A DNA stretch of 64,000 bases from NCBI GenBank assembly GCA_900542525.1, contig UQNZ01000002.1:124001-188000 (forward strand). The letters run 5' to 3'. The position numbers were made by a program, and so were the translations under genes. This stretch comes from an uncultured Eggerthella sp. (GTDB taxonomy: Bacteria; Actinomycetota; Coriobacteriia; Coriobacteriales; Eggerthellaceae). How positions within the stretch are numbered: position 1 is the first letter of the stretch; the number at the start of each line of letters is the position of its first letter. This document shows, in pieces, positions 8,034 to 16,899 of the stretch. A model generated the notes under the pieces. That model was not told where the DNA came from. It was given only the letters and a program-made list of their open reading frames with translations, and searched no databases.

Positions 8034-8831
8034 CTACTCCCAGCCTTCGGTGTCTAACTCAAGCGAGATCGGGCAATGATCGCTTCCCATGATCTCGGGC
8101 CAAATGCACGACATGACCACGCGCTGCTCGAGCGCTTTGCTCACCAGAAAGTAGTCGATGCGCCACCCTGCATTGTTGGCGCGTGCATTGAAGCGATAAC
8201 TCCACCAGGTATAGGCGCCTTCAGTAGTAGGATGCAGGCTTCTGAAAGTGTCAATGAATCCCGCCTCCAGAAGTGCCGTGAATTTCGCACGCTCTTCGTC
8301 TGAAAAGCCGGGATTGCCTACGTTAGTACGCGGATTCTTCAAGTCAATCGGTTCGTGAGCCACGTTAAAATCGCCACACATCACCACTGGTTTCGCATTG
8401 CCCTTCGAGCCATCTGGCAGGATACCCTGCTCAAGACCTTGGCACACCTCGCGGAACACATCATCCCAATGCATGCGGTGATCGATACGCGCCAATTCAT
8501 TTTGGGAGTTAGGCGTATAGACATTCACGAACCACAAGTGTTCGAATTCGCAGATGACCACACGGCCTTCCGTATCGAGCTCGGGCACCCCTACTTCATG
8601 AATGACCTGAAGAGGAGCTTCTTTAGAAAAGACCGCCGTGCCTGAATAACCCTTGCGCTCGGCATAGCTCCAAGACTGCGTATATCCTGGCAGGTCAAGA
8701 TCGATCTGCCCTTCCTGCAGCTTAGTCTCCTGCAAAGCGAACACATCGGCATTCAACTCGTCGAACACCGCAGGAAACCCCTTTTTCATGACGGCCCTTA
8801 AGCCGTTCACATTCCATGAAACGAATCGCAT
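8034..8831 (-). CDS. xth: Exodeoxyribonuclease III
   Basis: 265 residues, the usual length of the Xth/ExoA family of AP endonuclease / 3'-5' exonucleases in base excision repair. Motifs run in order: SWNVNGLRA, LQETKLQ (metal Glu), GYSGTAVFSK, VNVYTPNSQ, CGDFNVAHEPIDL (catalytic Asp/Asn), FTWW-like YTWWSYRFNARANNAGWRID and GSDHCPI (catalytic Asp-His). It lies 8 nt downstream of a small membrane protein gene, so the two are probably co-transcribed. Confidence 0.96.
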   Translation of the reverse strand: MRFVSWNVNGLRAVMKKGFPAVFDELNADVFALQETKLQEGQIDLDLPGYTQSWSYAERKGYSGTAVFSKEAPLQVIHEVGVPELDTEGRVVICEFEHLWFVNVYTPNSQNELARIDHRMHWDDVFREVCQGLEQGILPDGSKGNAKPVVMCGDFNVAHEPIDLKNPRTNVGNPGFSDEERAKFTALLEAGFIDTFRSLHPTTEGAYTWWSYRFNARANNAGWRIDYFLVSKALEQRVVMSCIWPEIMGSDHCPISLELDTEGWE

Positions 8832-8839
8832 AAGCTAGA

Positions 8840-9517
8840 TTAACGCTTTCGAGCAGCTTTTTTAGCAGCTTTCGCTTCCTCTTTTGCGATCGCTTCTTTC
8901 TTCGCTTGCTTACGCGCAGCCGTTGCTTCTTTCGAACGATCGCCCTTGATACTGCCGCCACGTGCAGCCTTACGCAACGGGCGAATCTTGATGGCATCGA
9001 TCGCAACAGCAGCGATCAAGAAAGCATAGCCCAGACCGAAGAAGATAAGAGAAAGATCTGCGTTATCGACAAAGTATTCCGGCATCAAAACTGGTGGGAT
9101 GAGCGAGCAGATGCCGCAAATGATGACGATCCACCAGAGCATACGCCATCTCTTATATTCGTTCGTGCCAGGATTGAGATACTTCGCACGCGCAGCTTTC
9201 TTGGCCTCTTCCGAAAGGCCTTCTGTGGACTCCATGGCTTCCGTGCCCGCCATATCATTAAGGGTCCACTTGCCGCCCTTCTTCTTGGGCTGCTGCTCAG
9301 CTGCCTCGGCTGCTTGCGCGCTTTTGCTCGGCTTCTTCTCTGGCTCTTGCTTGCTTTTGAAGCGATCGAAGAAACTCTTCTTTGGCTTCGCGTTCGGGTC
9401 GGCGATATAGACCGAAGATGCAGCTTTCGTTGCTGGCTTAGCAGAAGCGGCCGATTTGCGCGTTTTGCCGCCTTCACGCTGTTGGTAGCGTTCGTTCAAA
9501 GGGTTGCGCTGTGACAT
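8840..9517 (-). CDS. Small membrane protein with basic low-complexity ends, function unknown
   Basis: 225 residues. A Lys/Ala-rich N-terminal third is probably disordered. A central part follows with two membrane helices (around RMLWWIVIICGICSLIPPVL and SLIFFGLGYAFLIAAVAI), and the C terminus is very basic and Ala/Lys-rich. AAAGGAG lies upstream of the ATG. I do not recognise a family. Similar two-helix proteins with charged tails are common in actinobacteria. The spacing suggests an operon with xth. Confidence 0.75.
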   Translation of the reverse strand: MSQRNPLNERYQQREGGKTRKSAASAKPATKAASSVYIADPNAKPKKSFFDRFKSKQEPEKKPSKSAQAAEAAEQQPKKKGGKWTLNDMAGTEAMESTEGLSEEAKKAARAKYLNPGTNEYKRWRMLWWIVIICGICSLIPPVLMPEYFVDNADLSLIFFGLGYAFLIAAVAIDAIKIRPLRKAARGGSIKGDRSKEATAARKQAKKEAIAKEEAKAAKKAARKR

Positions 9518-9611
9518 GCGGGATGTTCTCCTTTTGTTGCTCGATCGGATGAGTGATCGTGTTTCCTGGTGGGGATGTGGATATGTGCCTTGTTCGGCGC
9601 TAGATGATCGA

Positions 9612-10487
9612 TTACTGGGCTACGAAGGTCTTTCCGGTGATCTTCTCATACGCCTGAATGTACTTTTCACTAGTAGCCTTGATCACATCTTCGGGTAGAT
9701 GTGGCGGCTCGCCATTGCGATCCCAGTTAGCGTTGAGCCAATTGCGCACGAACTGCTTATCGAAGCTCGGCTGTTCAGCTCCCTCGATATAAGTGTCGAC
9801 CGCCCAGAAACGCGATGAATCCGGCGTGAGCACTTCATCGCCCAGGATGATCGTGCCATCCACCTTGCCGAACTCGAGTTTCGTGTCGGCGATGATGATG
9901 CCGCGCTCGCGTGCATGCTCAGCAGCACGGTCGTAGATCTTGAGCGTGAGATCCTTGATAGCATTGGCATCTTCAAGACCGATGAGCTCAGCCGTTTTAT
10001 CAAAGCTGATGTTCTCGTCGTGATCGCCGATCTCTGCTTTCGTAGAAGGCGTGAAGATAGGTTCGGGCAAGCGTGAAGAATTCACGAGCCCTGTGGGAAG
10101 CTTAATGCCGCAAACAGCACCCGTCTTCTCATAGTCCTTAAGACCCGAACCAGTGAGGTAGCCACGCACGATGCACTCGACCGGGAACATCTCGGCCTTG
10201 CGCACGAGCATGAAACGACCTGCCAGATAATCGGCATAGGGCTTGAACTTTTCAGGCAGATCGGCCACATCAGCCGAAATGAGATGGTTTTCCACCACGT
10301 CGGCAAGCAACTCGAACCAGAAGCAGGAAAGCTGCGTAAGCACCTGGCCTTTGTAGGGAATATCATCTTTGAGGATATAGTCGAATGCAGAAATGCGATC
10401 GGTCGCAACGAGCAGGAGTTTGTCGCCTAGATCGTAGAGATCGCGCACTTTACCCTGAGCATCGGGCTTGATATCGATTCCTTGCAT
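9612..10487 (-). CDS. purC: Phosphoribosylaminoimidazole-succinocarboxamide synthase
   Basis: 291 residues from the ATG at 10485-10487, with AAAGGA six bases upstream; a 15-codon upstream extension is unsupported. PurC joins CAIR and aspartate with ATP to give SAICAR. GKVRDLYDLGDKLLLVATDR, VECIVRGYLTGSG and IADTKLEFG are diagnostic. The length matches the longer, yeast-like PurC form. It is separated from the two-component genes by about 190 nt without a clear terminator. Confidence 0.96.
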   Translation of the reverse strand: MQGIDIKPDAQGKVRDLYDLGDKLLLVATDRISAFDYILKDDIPYKGQVLTQLSCFWFELLADVVENHLISADVADLPEKFKPYADYLAGRFMLVRKAEMFPVECIVRGYLTGSGLKDYEKTGAVCGIKLPTGLVNSSRLPEPIFTPSTKAEIGDHDENISFDKTAELIGLEDANAIKDLTLKIYDRAAEHARERGIIIADTKLEFGKVDGTIILGDEVLTPDSSRFWAVDTYIEGAEQPSFDKQFVRNWLNANWDRNGEPPHLPEDVIKATSEKYIQAYEKITGKTFVAQ

Positions 10488-10680
10488 GTCGATCCTTTCT
10501 GAACGCCGTATCGCGAAGAAACCGTACGGCAAAACGCATTTTTCAGTAAGACTCTATTATGGAACATTTCGTTCGCCTTCGGGAGTACAGGTGCGATTTT
10601 CTGCATTTTCGTAGAGGGTTTTTTCACGAATGCCACACAAGGCTTGGCTGTACGGCTTACCACCTGCGCTTTGAGCTGAA

Positions 10681-12135
10681 CTAATTCCCGAGACGCTTGG
10701 TTTTCTTCCGCATCTGCATGGTGCGGTTGTAGAGCGGAATATAGATGGTGAAGCGCGCACCTTCGTTGGGCTTGCCTTCCGCGCACACCCATCCGCCGTG
10801 GCGATCGGCAATCTCCTTCACGACCGAAAGACCGATGCCCAAACCACCCGATTCTCGCGTACGACCTGCATCAGCACGCCAGAAACGCGAGAAGACGTTC
10901 TTCGCCTCTTCGTCAGTGAAACCGATGCCGGTGTCTTGCACGACGATCGTGCCCATGAGCTCACCCTGCGTGACCGACACACGGACCGAACCTCCTTCAG
11001 GAGTGTAGCGCACGGCATTCGAGATGAGATTCGCTGTGGCCTGACGCAACATATCGGCATTGCCATAGACATATACGTGTGGATCATGATGATAGGTGAA
11101 TTCGAGACCGGACTCTTCAACGTAGGTCTGGTGAGTGGCGACTACCGTATCGACCATCTCGACCAGATCGACCTTTGAGAATTCGACCGGGTTCGCACGA
11201 TTTTCCAAACGTGAAAGTTTCAGAAGCGCATCGACCAAACGACTCAAGCGCCTCACTTCAGAATTGAGCGTCTCAAGACGCTCTTCGTCAGCGGCGAAAA
11301 CACCATCGATCATAGCCTCGACCGTGGACTGGATAGCCATGAGCGGCGTGCGAAGCTCGTGCGCCACGTCGGTGACCAGACGACGTTCCATATCGCGGTT
11401 CGCCTCGACCGAATCAGCCATTTGGTCGAAGGTTTTGCCGAGGCGTGCTATCTCGTCTTCGCCCGCCATGTGCGTACGCGCTGAATAGTTGCCCTCTTTA
11501 AGGGCGCGCGCCGCATTCGTGATGGAGTTGATCGGACGTGAGAGCAAGCGTGCCAGAATAAATCCAGCAAGAATAGCTACCAGCACCGAGAAGAGCGAAG
11601 CGAAGATCATCGCCTGATAGGACTTATTACGGAAGTCTTGATCGGCTTGCGTAAGGAGCGTTTCGGAACCGAACACGCGCACGAACACCATGCCTACTTG
11701 TTCATCGTTGACCACGATGGGGGCAGAAGCGGTATTGCGCTCGTTTTCGGGAAGCGACGGACTGATGAAATTAGCGTGTACGCCACTGTTGTACACCACC
11801 GACCCATCGGCGGAAACGATCTGAATGCTGACCGTGTCATAGAGCGCAGCAGCAGAATTAGCCGCAGCGAGCGCACCGCTATACCAGTCGTTAGGCGTGG
11901 TGTTCTCAAAGCTTTGAGCGATCGAATCTGCCACCGATTCGGCCAAGTTCTCCATGTTTTCGCGCGTATAGCTTTGAAAGTACTGCTCCCATACGAACGA
12001 GAGCATGCCTACCGCAACGAGTGCGGTCATAAGCGCAATGGCTGCGAACGAAAGCGTGATGCGGGCCGTGAAGGAAACGCCCTTCTTCTGCTTTGCCTTG
12101 CCGGATTCATCGTATTCGACGTTCTCTTCGACCAT
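10681..12135 (-). CDS. Sensor histidine kinase
   Basis: 484 residues. Membrane helices at about 25-47 and 174-197 enclose an extracellular sensor of about 125 residues. A HAMP linker (about 198-250) follows, then HisKA with phospho-acceptor His259 in VTDVAHELRTPL, and HATPase_c with NLISNAVRYTPEGG (N box), DTGIGF (G1) and GGLGIGLSVVKEIADRHGG (G2). This is a complete orthodox kinase. It follows its response regulator by 40 nt on the same strand. The stimulus cannot be read from the sequence. Confidence 0.95.
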   Translation of the reverse strand: MVEENVEYDESGKAKQKKGVSFTARITLSFAAIALMTALVAVGMLSFVWEQYFQSYTRENMENLAESVADSIAQSFENTTPNDWYSGALAAANSAAALYDTVSIQIVSADGSVVYNSGVHANFISPSLPENERNTASAPIVVNDEQVGMVFVRVFGSETLLTQADQDFRNKSYQAMIFASLFSVLVAILAGFILARLLSRPINSITNAARALKEGNYSARTHMAGEDEIARLGKTFDQMADSVEANRDMERRLVTDVAHELRTPLMAIQSTVEAMIDGVFAADEERLETLNSEVRRLSRLVDALLKLSRLENRANPVEFSKVDLVEMVDTVVATHQTYVEESGLEFTYHHDPHVYVYGNADMLRQATANLISNAVRYTPEGGSVRVSVTQGELMGTIVVQDTGIGFTDEEAKNVFSRFWRADAGRTRESGGLGIGLSVVKEIADRHGGWVCAEGKPNEGARFTIYIPLYNRTMQMRKKTKRLGN

Positions 12136-12175
12136 GGTGCTCTACGTTTGCCGTTGCGCTGGATGCGCAGGTGGC

Positions 12176-12886
12176 TTACTGATTCGCTTTCGTGGGGTCT
12201 TCGAAACGATAACCCACTCCATGAACCGTATGCAGCCACTTGGGGTTACGCGGATTGTCACCGATCTTAGCACGCAGGTTCTTCACGTGAGAATCGATGG
12301 TGCGCTCGTAGCCCTCGAAGTCGTAGCCGAGCACCTTTTCAACGAGCTCCATACGCGAATACACACGTCCTGGATAACGGCAGAGCGTGGTGAGCAGCTT
12401 GAATTCACTAGCCGTGAGATCGATGACCTCGTCGTTCACCAGGATCTTATGGCCGGAGATATCGATCGTAAGTTCGCCGAACTCAAGTACTTCACGCTGC
12501 GGCTCAGCCTCGGAATGAACGCGGCGCAAAAGTGCGCGCACGCGCGCAACGAGCTCGCGCGGGCTGAAGGGCTTGACCAAATAGTCGTCTGCGCCAAGCT
12601 CAAGACCGATGATGCGATCTTCCACTTCGCCTTTTGCCGTGAGCATGATGATGGGTGTGTCGGAATTATCGCGAATAACGCGACAGACGCGCTCGCCTGG
12701 AACGCGCGGAAGCATGAGGTCGAGGATGACCAGATCAAAATGGTGACGCGAGAATTCTTCAAGCGCCTCTTGGCCATCAGCCACGGCAACTACCTGATAG
12801 TTTTCACGCTGAAGATAAGCCGCGACCGCATCACGGATGGCCTTTTCATCTTCGACGAGAAGAATGCGGCGTGTATCGTTACTCAT
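12176..12886 (-). CDS. OmpR-family response regulator
   Basis: 236 residues. The receiver domain has the acidic pair E12-D13, phospho-acceptor D56 (LVILDLMLP), T83 and K105 (YLVKPF). The C-terminal OmpR winged helix shows LTASEFKLLTTLCRYPGRVYSR and the recognition and wing region RTIDSHVKNLRAKIG with VHGVGYRFE. It is the first gene of the pair with the kinase downstream. It is divergent from the secreted protein gene at 13.1 kb, which is therefore a candidate target. Confidence 0.96.
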   Translation of the reverse strand: MSNDTRRILLVEDEKAIRDAVAAYLQRENYQVVAVADGQEALEEFSRHHFDLVILDLMLPRVPGERVCRVIRDNSDTPIIMLTAKGEVEDRIIGLELGADDYLVKPFSPRELVARVRALLRRVHSEAEPQREVLEFGELTIDISGHKILVNDEVIDLTASEFKLLTTLCRYPGRVYSRMELVEKVLGYDFEGYERTIDSHVKNLRAKIGDNPRNPKWLHTVHGVGYRFEDPTKANQ

Positions 12887-12932
12887 ATTGTGCTCCTTAT
12901 CTGAAGGAAACGCTCAAAAACCCGCAACGCAA

Positions 12933-13022
12933 AGAGAAGACGCGCTGCGCGTGCGTTAATCTGTATTTGGGTTTATTGTAGCAATTAGCGTCTTCTCTCG
13001 ATGTATTGACACTCAAATGTCA
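12933..13022. promoter_or_regulatory. Inverted repeats in the divergent promoter region
   Basis: An 11-bp perfect inverted repeat, AGAGAAGACGC (12933-12943) and its complement (12988-12998), lies 45 bp apart in the leader of the response-regulator gene. A second dyad, TGACA-N6-TGTCA (13007-13022), sits closer to the divergent secreted-protein gene. Either could be an operator of the response regulator, or the first could form a leader hairpin. Confidence 0.35.
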
Positions 13023-13090
13023 CAATAGCCCTGCGTCTTTTCCTGTTTGCCTTATTGAGCGAACAGAGGCGCACCAACACGAATTCAGGT

Positions 13091-14560
13091 ATGAAAGAGT
13101 GCATCGTGCAGCAAAAACGCACCAACAAAACTCCCACTACTAAAGCGCGCCCCACCAAACGAAATGGTCGGGCGTCAAAAAGCACTCACACGACGGGAAG
13201 CGCTTCTTCGTTCACGCGTGTACGCCCAACTACGCGCAAGAAGGGTGCGTTTTCTCGTTCAACACAGATGCGAGGTAGCGCGCATGCAACTCCCGAAGGG
13301 CGTTTCTCTCCCGAAATACTGCTTACTCGCCGCAATTTGCTTATCGGAGCAGGTGTTATTGGCGGTATCGCAGCGGTTGGAGGCATCAGCAGTGCAGCTT
13401 CAAGCGCTTTTTCGACCAATACGTCGATCGAAAGCCTTTCGGTCCCTCAAGATGCTGTTACCGAATTGGCTGATTTCTCCGAGGTTCCCTACGGCGACTA
13501 TTGGAGACTTTCAGCATCCCAGAACTTACCTTTCGGCAGTCTTGTTTGGGCAGATAACAACACCGTCGCAGCCTGTTTGTGCCCAACCGAAAGCTCGCAC
13601 CCCCTCAATACCATCCGGCTCTACTATTTCGGATCGGCGAACCTGGCAGAGGTCATGAAGAAGCCACAGGGCTTCGATGAAGGATTCGATATCTACGATG
13701 TGCGCTGCAGTACTGAAGGGCTCATTTGGACCGAGTGCAATATCTTCGAGAACACCTGGCGCATTTACACCGCTCAGCTCGAGAATGCCACGCTCTCAAA
13801 TATCTTGCTCGTCGATGAAGGCGATGCCAATTGGGTCACCCCTTCCATCGCCGCATGCGATAATGCAGTATTTTGGCAGGTCGTGCCCGACCCTAACGGC
13901 GAATTCGCTAAGGAAAAGGCTGAGCTACGTGCACTTCATTTTGGGCAGAGCAGTTATGAGACGGTGCTCGAATCACTTCACACCTTTGGCTGCAGGATCG
14001 TGAGCGTGCCCGAAGGGGTGGCATGCGCTCCGCGCATGAATACCTCGACTCTTTACTACCAACTTACGAAAGTGAACGCGTCCGATTTCTCCGTGGCCGA
14101 TGAGCTCGTCCTACCCCAGCGCATGACCCCGTGCAATCTGGGATATGGCAAGAGTGGCTTCGCATTCGCACTCGACAACATCTACAACTATGGCGATGGC
14201 ATTTCGAATTTGGGCACCTACACACCCATGGCGCCGGTCACGCCCTACCAGTATGGCGATCTGCCGTGGTTCCGCTTCGGTCGCACGCCTTCCGCCACGC
14301 CTGCTTGGAATGGAGATTGGTTCGTGGTGAAATCGGCGCGCGCGATCTGCGGCACCCATTTCGCCAGCCGTACCTTCTTCATGATCGATATCCCCAATAA
14401 CACCGACACCTACGGGGAATACCTTGTTTCAGCAGGTACCTGTAAAACGATCGTGGGGCTCAGCCAGATCACCACAACCGTCGAAGGAGAGCATGATCAC
14501 GCGCTCATGCGCATCTTCACGCCTAAGGCAAAAGAGCCAGGCGATGCCTTCAACGCCTAA
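13091..14560 (+). CDS. Tat-type secreted protein, function unknown
   Basis: About 489 residues from the ATG at 13091. A TTG at 13055 and an ATG at 13268 are alternatives, and none has a good ribosome site. A basic, Thr/Arg-rich N terminus leads to LLTRRNLLIGAGVIGG, a twin-arginine-like motif with a hydrophobic core, so export by Tat or anchoring as a membrane protein is likely. The mature part is beta-rich with many Trp and Tyr and scattered Cys (CLCPTESS, VRCSTEGLIWTECN). It may be a beta-propeller, which is inference. It is divergent from the two-component genes. No enzyme motif was recognised. Confidence 0.75.
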   Translation: MKECIVQQKRTNKTPTTKARPTKRNGRASKSTHTTGSASSFTRVRPTTRKKGAFSRSTQMRGSAHATPEGRFSPEILLTRRNLLIGAGVIGGIAAVGGISSAASSAFSTNTSIESLSVPQDAVTELADFSEVPYGDYWRLSASQNLPFGSLVWADNNTVAACLCPTESSHPLNTIRLYYFGSANLAEVMKKPQGFDEGFDIYDVRCSTEGLIWTECNIFENTWRIYTAQLENATLSNILLVDEGDANWVTPSIAACDNAVFWQVVPDPNGEFAKEKAELRALHFGQSSYETVLESLHTFGCRIVSVPEGVACAPRMNTSTLYYQLTKVNASDFSVADELVLPQRMTPCNLGYGKSGFAFALDNIYNYGDGISNLGTYTPMAPVTPYQYGDLPWFRFGRTPSATPAWNGDWFVVKSARAICGTHFASRTFFMIDIPNNTDTYGEYLVSAGTCKTIVGLSQITTTVEGEHDHALMRIFTPKAKEPGDAFNA

Positions 14561-14635
14561 GCGCAAATGACTCTGGGCAACCGCCTGTATCAAACGCAAC
14601 GAGATGTGTCGATAAACATGTTCTTATACCAAACA

Positions 14636-14789
14636 CAGCGTAGACGGGAGGGGTACTCAAAACGCCCCGTTCCGCTATTCAAAGAGCTGGCAAATGCCAG
14701 CTCTTTTCATGCGCTCACTCCTATGACGATCTTATTAAATTAATTTTGCAACACAGAGGGTTTTGAGCACCCCTCCCTTTACTACGCTG
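14636..14789. repeat. 154-bp nested inverted-repeat element between convergent genes
   Basis: Arms of 18 bp with one mismatch lie at 14646-14663 (starting GGGAGGGGTACT) and 14760-14777. Flanking them, CAGCGTAG (14636-14643) and CTACGCTG (14782-14789) are also complementary, giving arms of about 28 bp. A separate terminator hairpin sits inside. There is no ORF within. It may be a MITE-like element or an elaborate double terminator. No clear target-site duplication was seen. Confidence 0.6.
14681..14706 (+). terminator. Intrinsic terminator downstream of the secreted-protein gene
   Basis: A perfect 12-bp stem AAAGAGCTGGCA/TGCCAGCTCTTT with a tiny loop ends in a T-run on the plus strand. An A-run on its left gives it some function for purB from the other side. 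Confidence 0.75.
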
Positions 14790-14799
14790 CACTAAGTGC

Positions 14800-16143
14800 C
14801 TAGAACGTCAGCTCTTCGAGGCGTTCGAAGACGATGTCCTTGCGCGTCAGAAAATCCGATGGATCGAAGATCTCATCGAGCACTTCTTTGGAAAGATGAG
14901 CATCGGGGTCAGCCTCAAGACGCTCGCGATAGCTGGGGCCATCAACTGCATTCTGGATGTCTTCCCAAACCTTCATGGCATTGCGCTGCACGATCACATA
15001 GGCATCTTCACGTGAAATGCCCGTATCAACGAGGGCGAGCAGTACCTTCGACGAGAAGATAAGGCCCTTCGTACGCCAAAGGTTGTGCTCCATCTTCGCA
15101 GGATAGGTTTGCAGACCATCGAGCATCCACTGCATCTTGGAGAACATGTAGTCAAGCGCGATAAAGCTGTCTGCCAGCGCAACGCGCTCGGCGCCTGAGT
15201 GCGAGATGTCGCGTTCATACCAAAGCGCCACATCATCATACGCTACTTGAGCGTTCGCCTTCACCACACGAGCCAAGCCACAAACGCGCTCAGCCGTGAT
15301 GGGGTTGCGCTTGTGCGGCATTGCTGAAGATCCTTTCTGGCCCTTCGTGAAGGGCTCTTCCGCTTCGATCACGTCAGACTGCTGAAGCAGACGCACCTGC
15401 ATTGCGATCGATTCGAGCGTTGAAGCAGTGACCGCGAGCGCCGACATGACCTGTGCATGACGATCACGCGCAAGCACCTGCGTTGAAAGCGGATCGGGTG
15501 TGAGACCGAGCTTTTCACAGACGTACTCTTCAACATAGGGATCGATGCTCGAATAGGTACCTACCGCACCTGAAATAGCACCCGTAGCTGCTACTTCGCG
15601 AGCTTGTTCCATGCGTACGAGCGCACGTTTGAGCGCCCAAGCCCAGCTACCGAACTTCATGCCGAACGTCATCGGCTCAGCATGGATACCATGCGTGCGA
15701 CCAACACAAAGTGTGTTCTGAAATTCAAAAGCACGGCGCTTGCACGTTTCACCAAGCTTTTTGATGTCTTCGATGATGATGTCGCATGCCTGCGTGATCT
15801 GATACGACAAAGCAGTGTCGCCCAGATCGGAAGAGGTCATGCCGTAGTGCACCCAGCGCGAAGGTGGCTCTTGCCCTTCGGGAACATCGGCATCGATGTA
15901 TTCAGCCATGCAGGTGGTGAACGCGATCACATCGTGGTTGGTGACCTTCTCGATCTCGTCGATACGCTCGACCGTAAAATCTGCATGATCGCGAATCCAC
16001 TGTGCTTCTTCTTTGGTAATGCCGGATTTTCCCAGCTCGGCCTGCGCTTCACACGCAAGCACCTCGATCTCTTTCCAAATGGCGAACTTGTTTTCAAGTT
16101 CCCAGATCTTTCCCATGTCGGGGCGGGTGTAACGACCAATCAT
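14800..16143 (-). CDS. purB: Adenylosuccinate lyase
   Basis: 447 residues from the ATG at 16141-16143, preceded by AAAGGA. PurB cleaves SAICAR to AICAR and adenylosuccinate to AMP. The fumarase/aspartase superfamily signature GSSAMPHKRNPI is intact, as are MTSSDLGDTA and CVGRTHGIHAEPMTFG with the catalytic His. The length is typical of the short bacterial form. It ends just outside a nested inverted repeat that separates it from the convergent neighbour. Confidence 0.97.
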   Translation of the reverse strand: MIGRYTRPDMGKIWELENKFAIWKEIEVLACEAQAELGKSGITKEEAQWIRDHADFTVERIDEIEKVTNHDVIAFTTCMAEYIDADVPEGQEPPSRWVHYGMTSSDLGDTALSYQITQACDIIIEDIKKLGETCKRRAFEFQNTLCVGRTHGIHAEPMTFGMKFGSWAWALKRALVRMEQAREVAATGAISGAVGTYSSIDPYVEEYVCEKLGLTPDPLSTQVLARDRHAQVMSALAVTASTLESIAMQVRLLQQSDVIEAEEPFTKGQKGSSAMPHKRNPITAERVCGLARVVKANAQVAYDDVALWYERDISHSGAERVALADSFIALDYMFSKMQWMLDGLQTYPAKMEHNLWRTKGLIFSSKVLLALVDTGISREDAYVIVQRNAMKVWEDIQNAVDGPSYRERLEADPDAHLSKEVLDEIFDPSDFLTRKDIVFERLEELTF

Positions 16144-16218
16144 CGGATGTCCTTTCGTGCGCACTGTCGCAAGCGAGCAGCTTTGACGGATAGGGTTAAT
16201 TCTACCTGATGCCTATTG

Positions 16219-16890
16219 TTAGAGCGACCGAATGACACGACGCGCTTCATCGAGCAAGTCGGTATCAGCCGCAACGATCACTTGATCGCCAGGATAGATG
16301 CGCGTTGAGGGGCGCACGACCTGGATATCATCGTTATGAGAAGTAGCTACCAAACGAATGCCATCTTGGAAGTCGAGATCGAAAGCTGCCACGCCTTCCT
16401 CGTTGTTATGGTTACGCATGGTGGGCACTTTGATCTCGATGAGCCCCACCTGATCGTTCGTGAGCGTGAACGCGACCGACATCGATCCGAGAGCGGCTTC
16501 TTCTTGAATCATGCGCGCAATGAGCGCTGTGGATGAAATGCTCTCGATGCCCAGACGACGGAAGATGCGCAGATTCTTGGGGTCGTTCACGCGCGCGAGC
16601 GCACGTGAGATACCAAATACGCGATTGGCGATCTCGCAAGAAGCTAGATTGTCTTCGTCATGACCAGTGGTAGCAACAAAGATATCGGCATGGGGAACGC
16701 CCGCATCTTCTTGACGCGCAACCTCGCACCCATCGCCTTGAATAACGAGCACGGGACCTTCAAGCGTTTCGGAGAGATGCGTGGCAACTTGAGGATCGCC
16801 CTCGATGAGCGCAACCTGATCGCCTTCAGCGAGCAACGTGCGCGCAAGGTATTCACCAACCATTCCTCCACCAACGATCACGCAATACAT
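16219..16890 (-). CDS. TrkA-family potassium uptake regulatory protein (second of pair)
   Basis: 223 residues with an RCK N domain (YCVIVGGGMVGEYLARTLL, GxGxxG NAD-binding; EGDPQVATHLSE) and an RCK C domain (around GLIEIKVPTM to IYPGDQVIVAADTD). Such proteins gate Trk/Ktr potassium channels in response to nucleotides. It follows another TrkA gene by 9 nt. The channel subunit (TrkH/KtrB) is not in this window. Confidence 0.9.
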   Translation of the reverse strand: MYCVIVGGGMVGEYLARTLLAEGDQVALIEGDPQVATHLSETLEGPVLVIQGDGCEVARQEDAGVPHADIFVATTGHDEDNLASCEIANRVFGISRALARVNDPKNLRIFRRLGIESISSTALIARMIQEEAALGSMSVAFTLTNDQVGLIEIKVPTMRNHNNEEGVAAFDLDFQDGIRLVATSHNDDIQVVRPSTRIYPGDQVIVAADTDLLDEARRVIRSL

Positions 16891-16899
16891 TGAAGGCTC

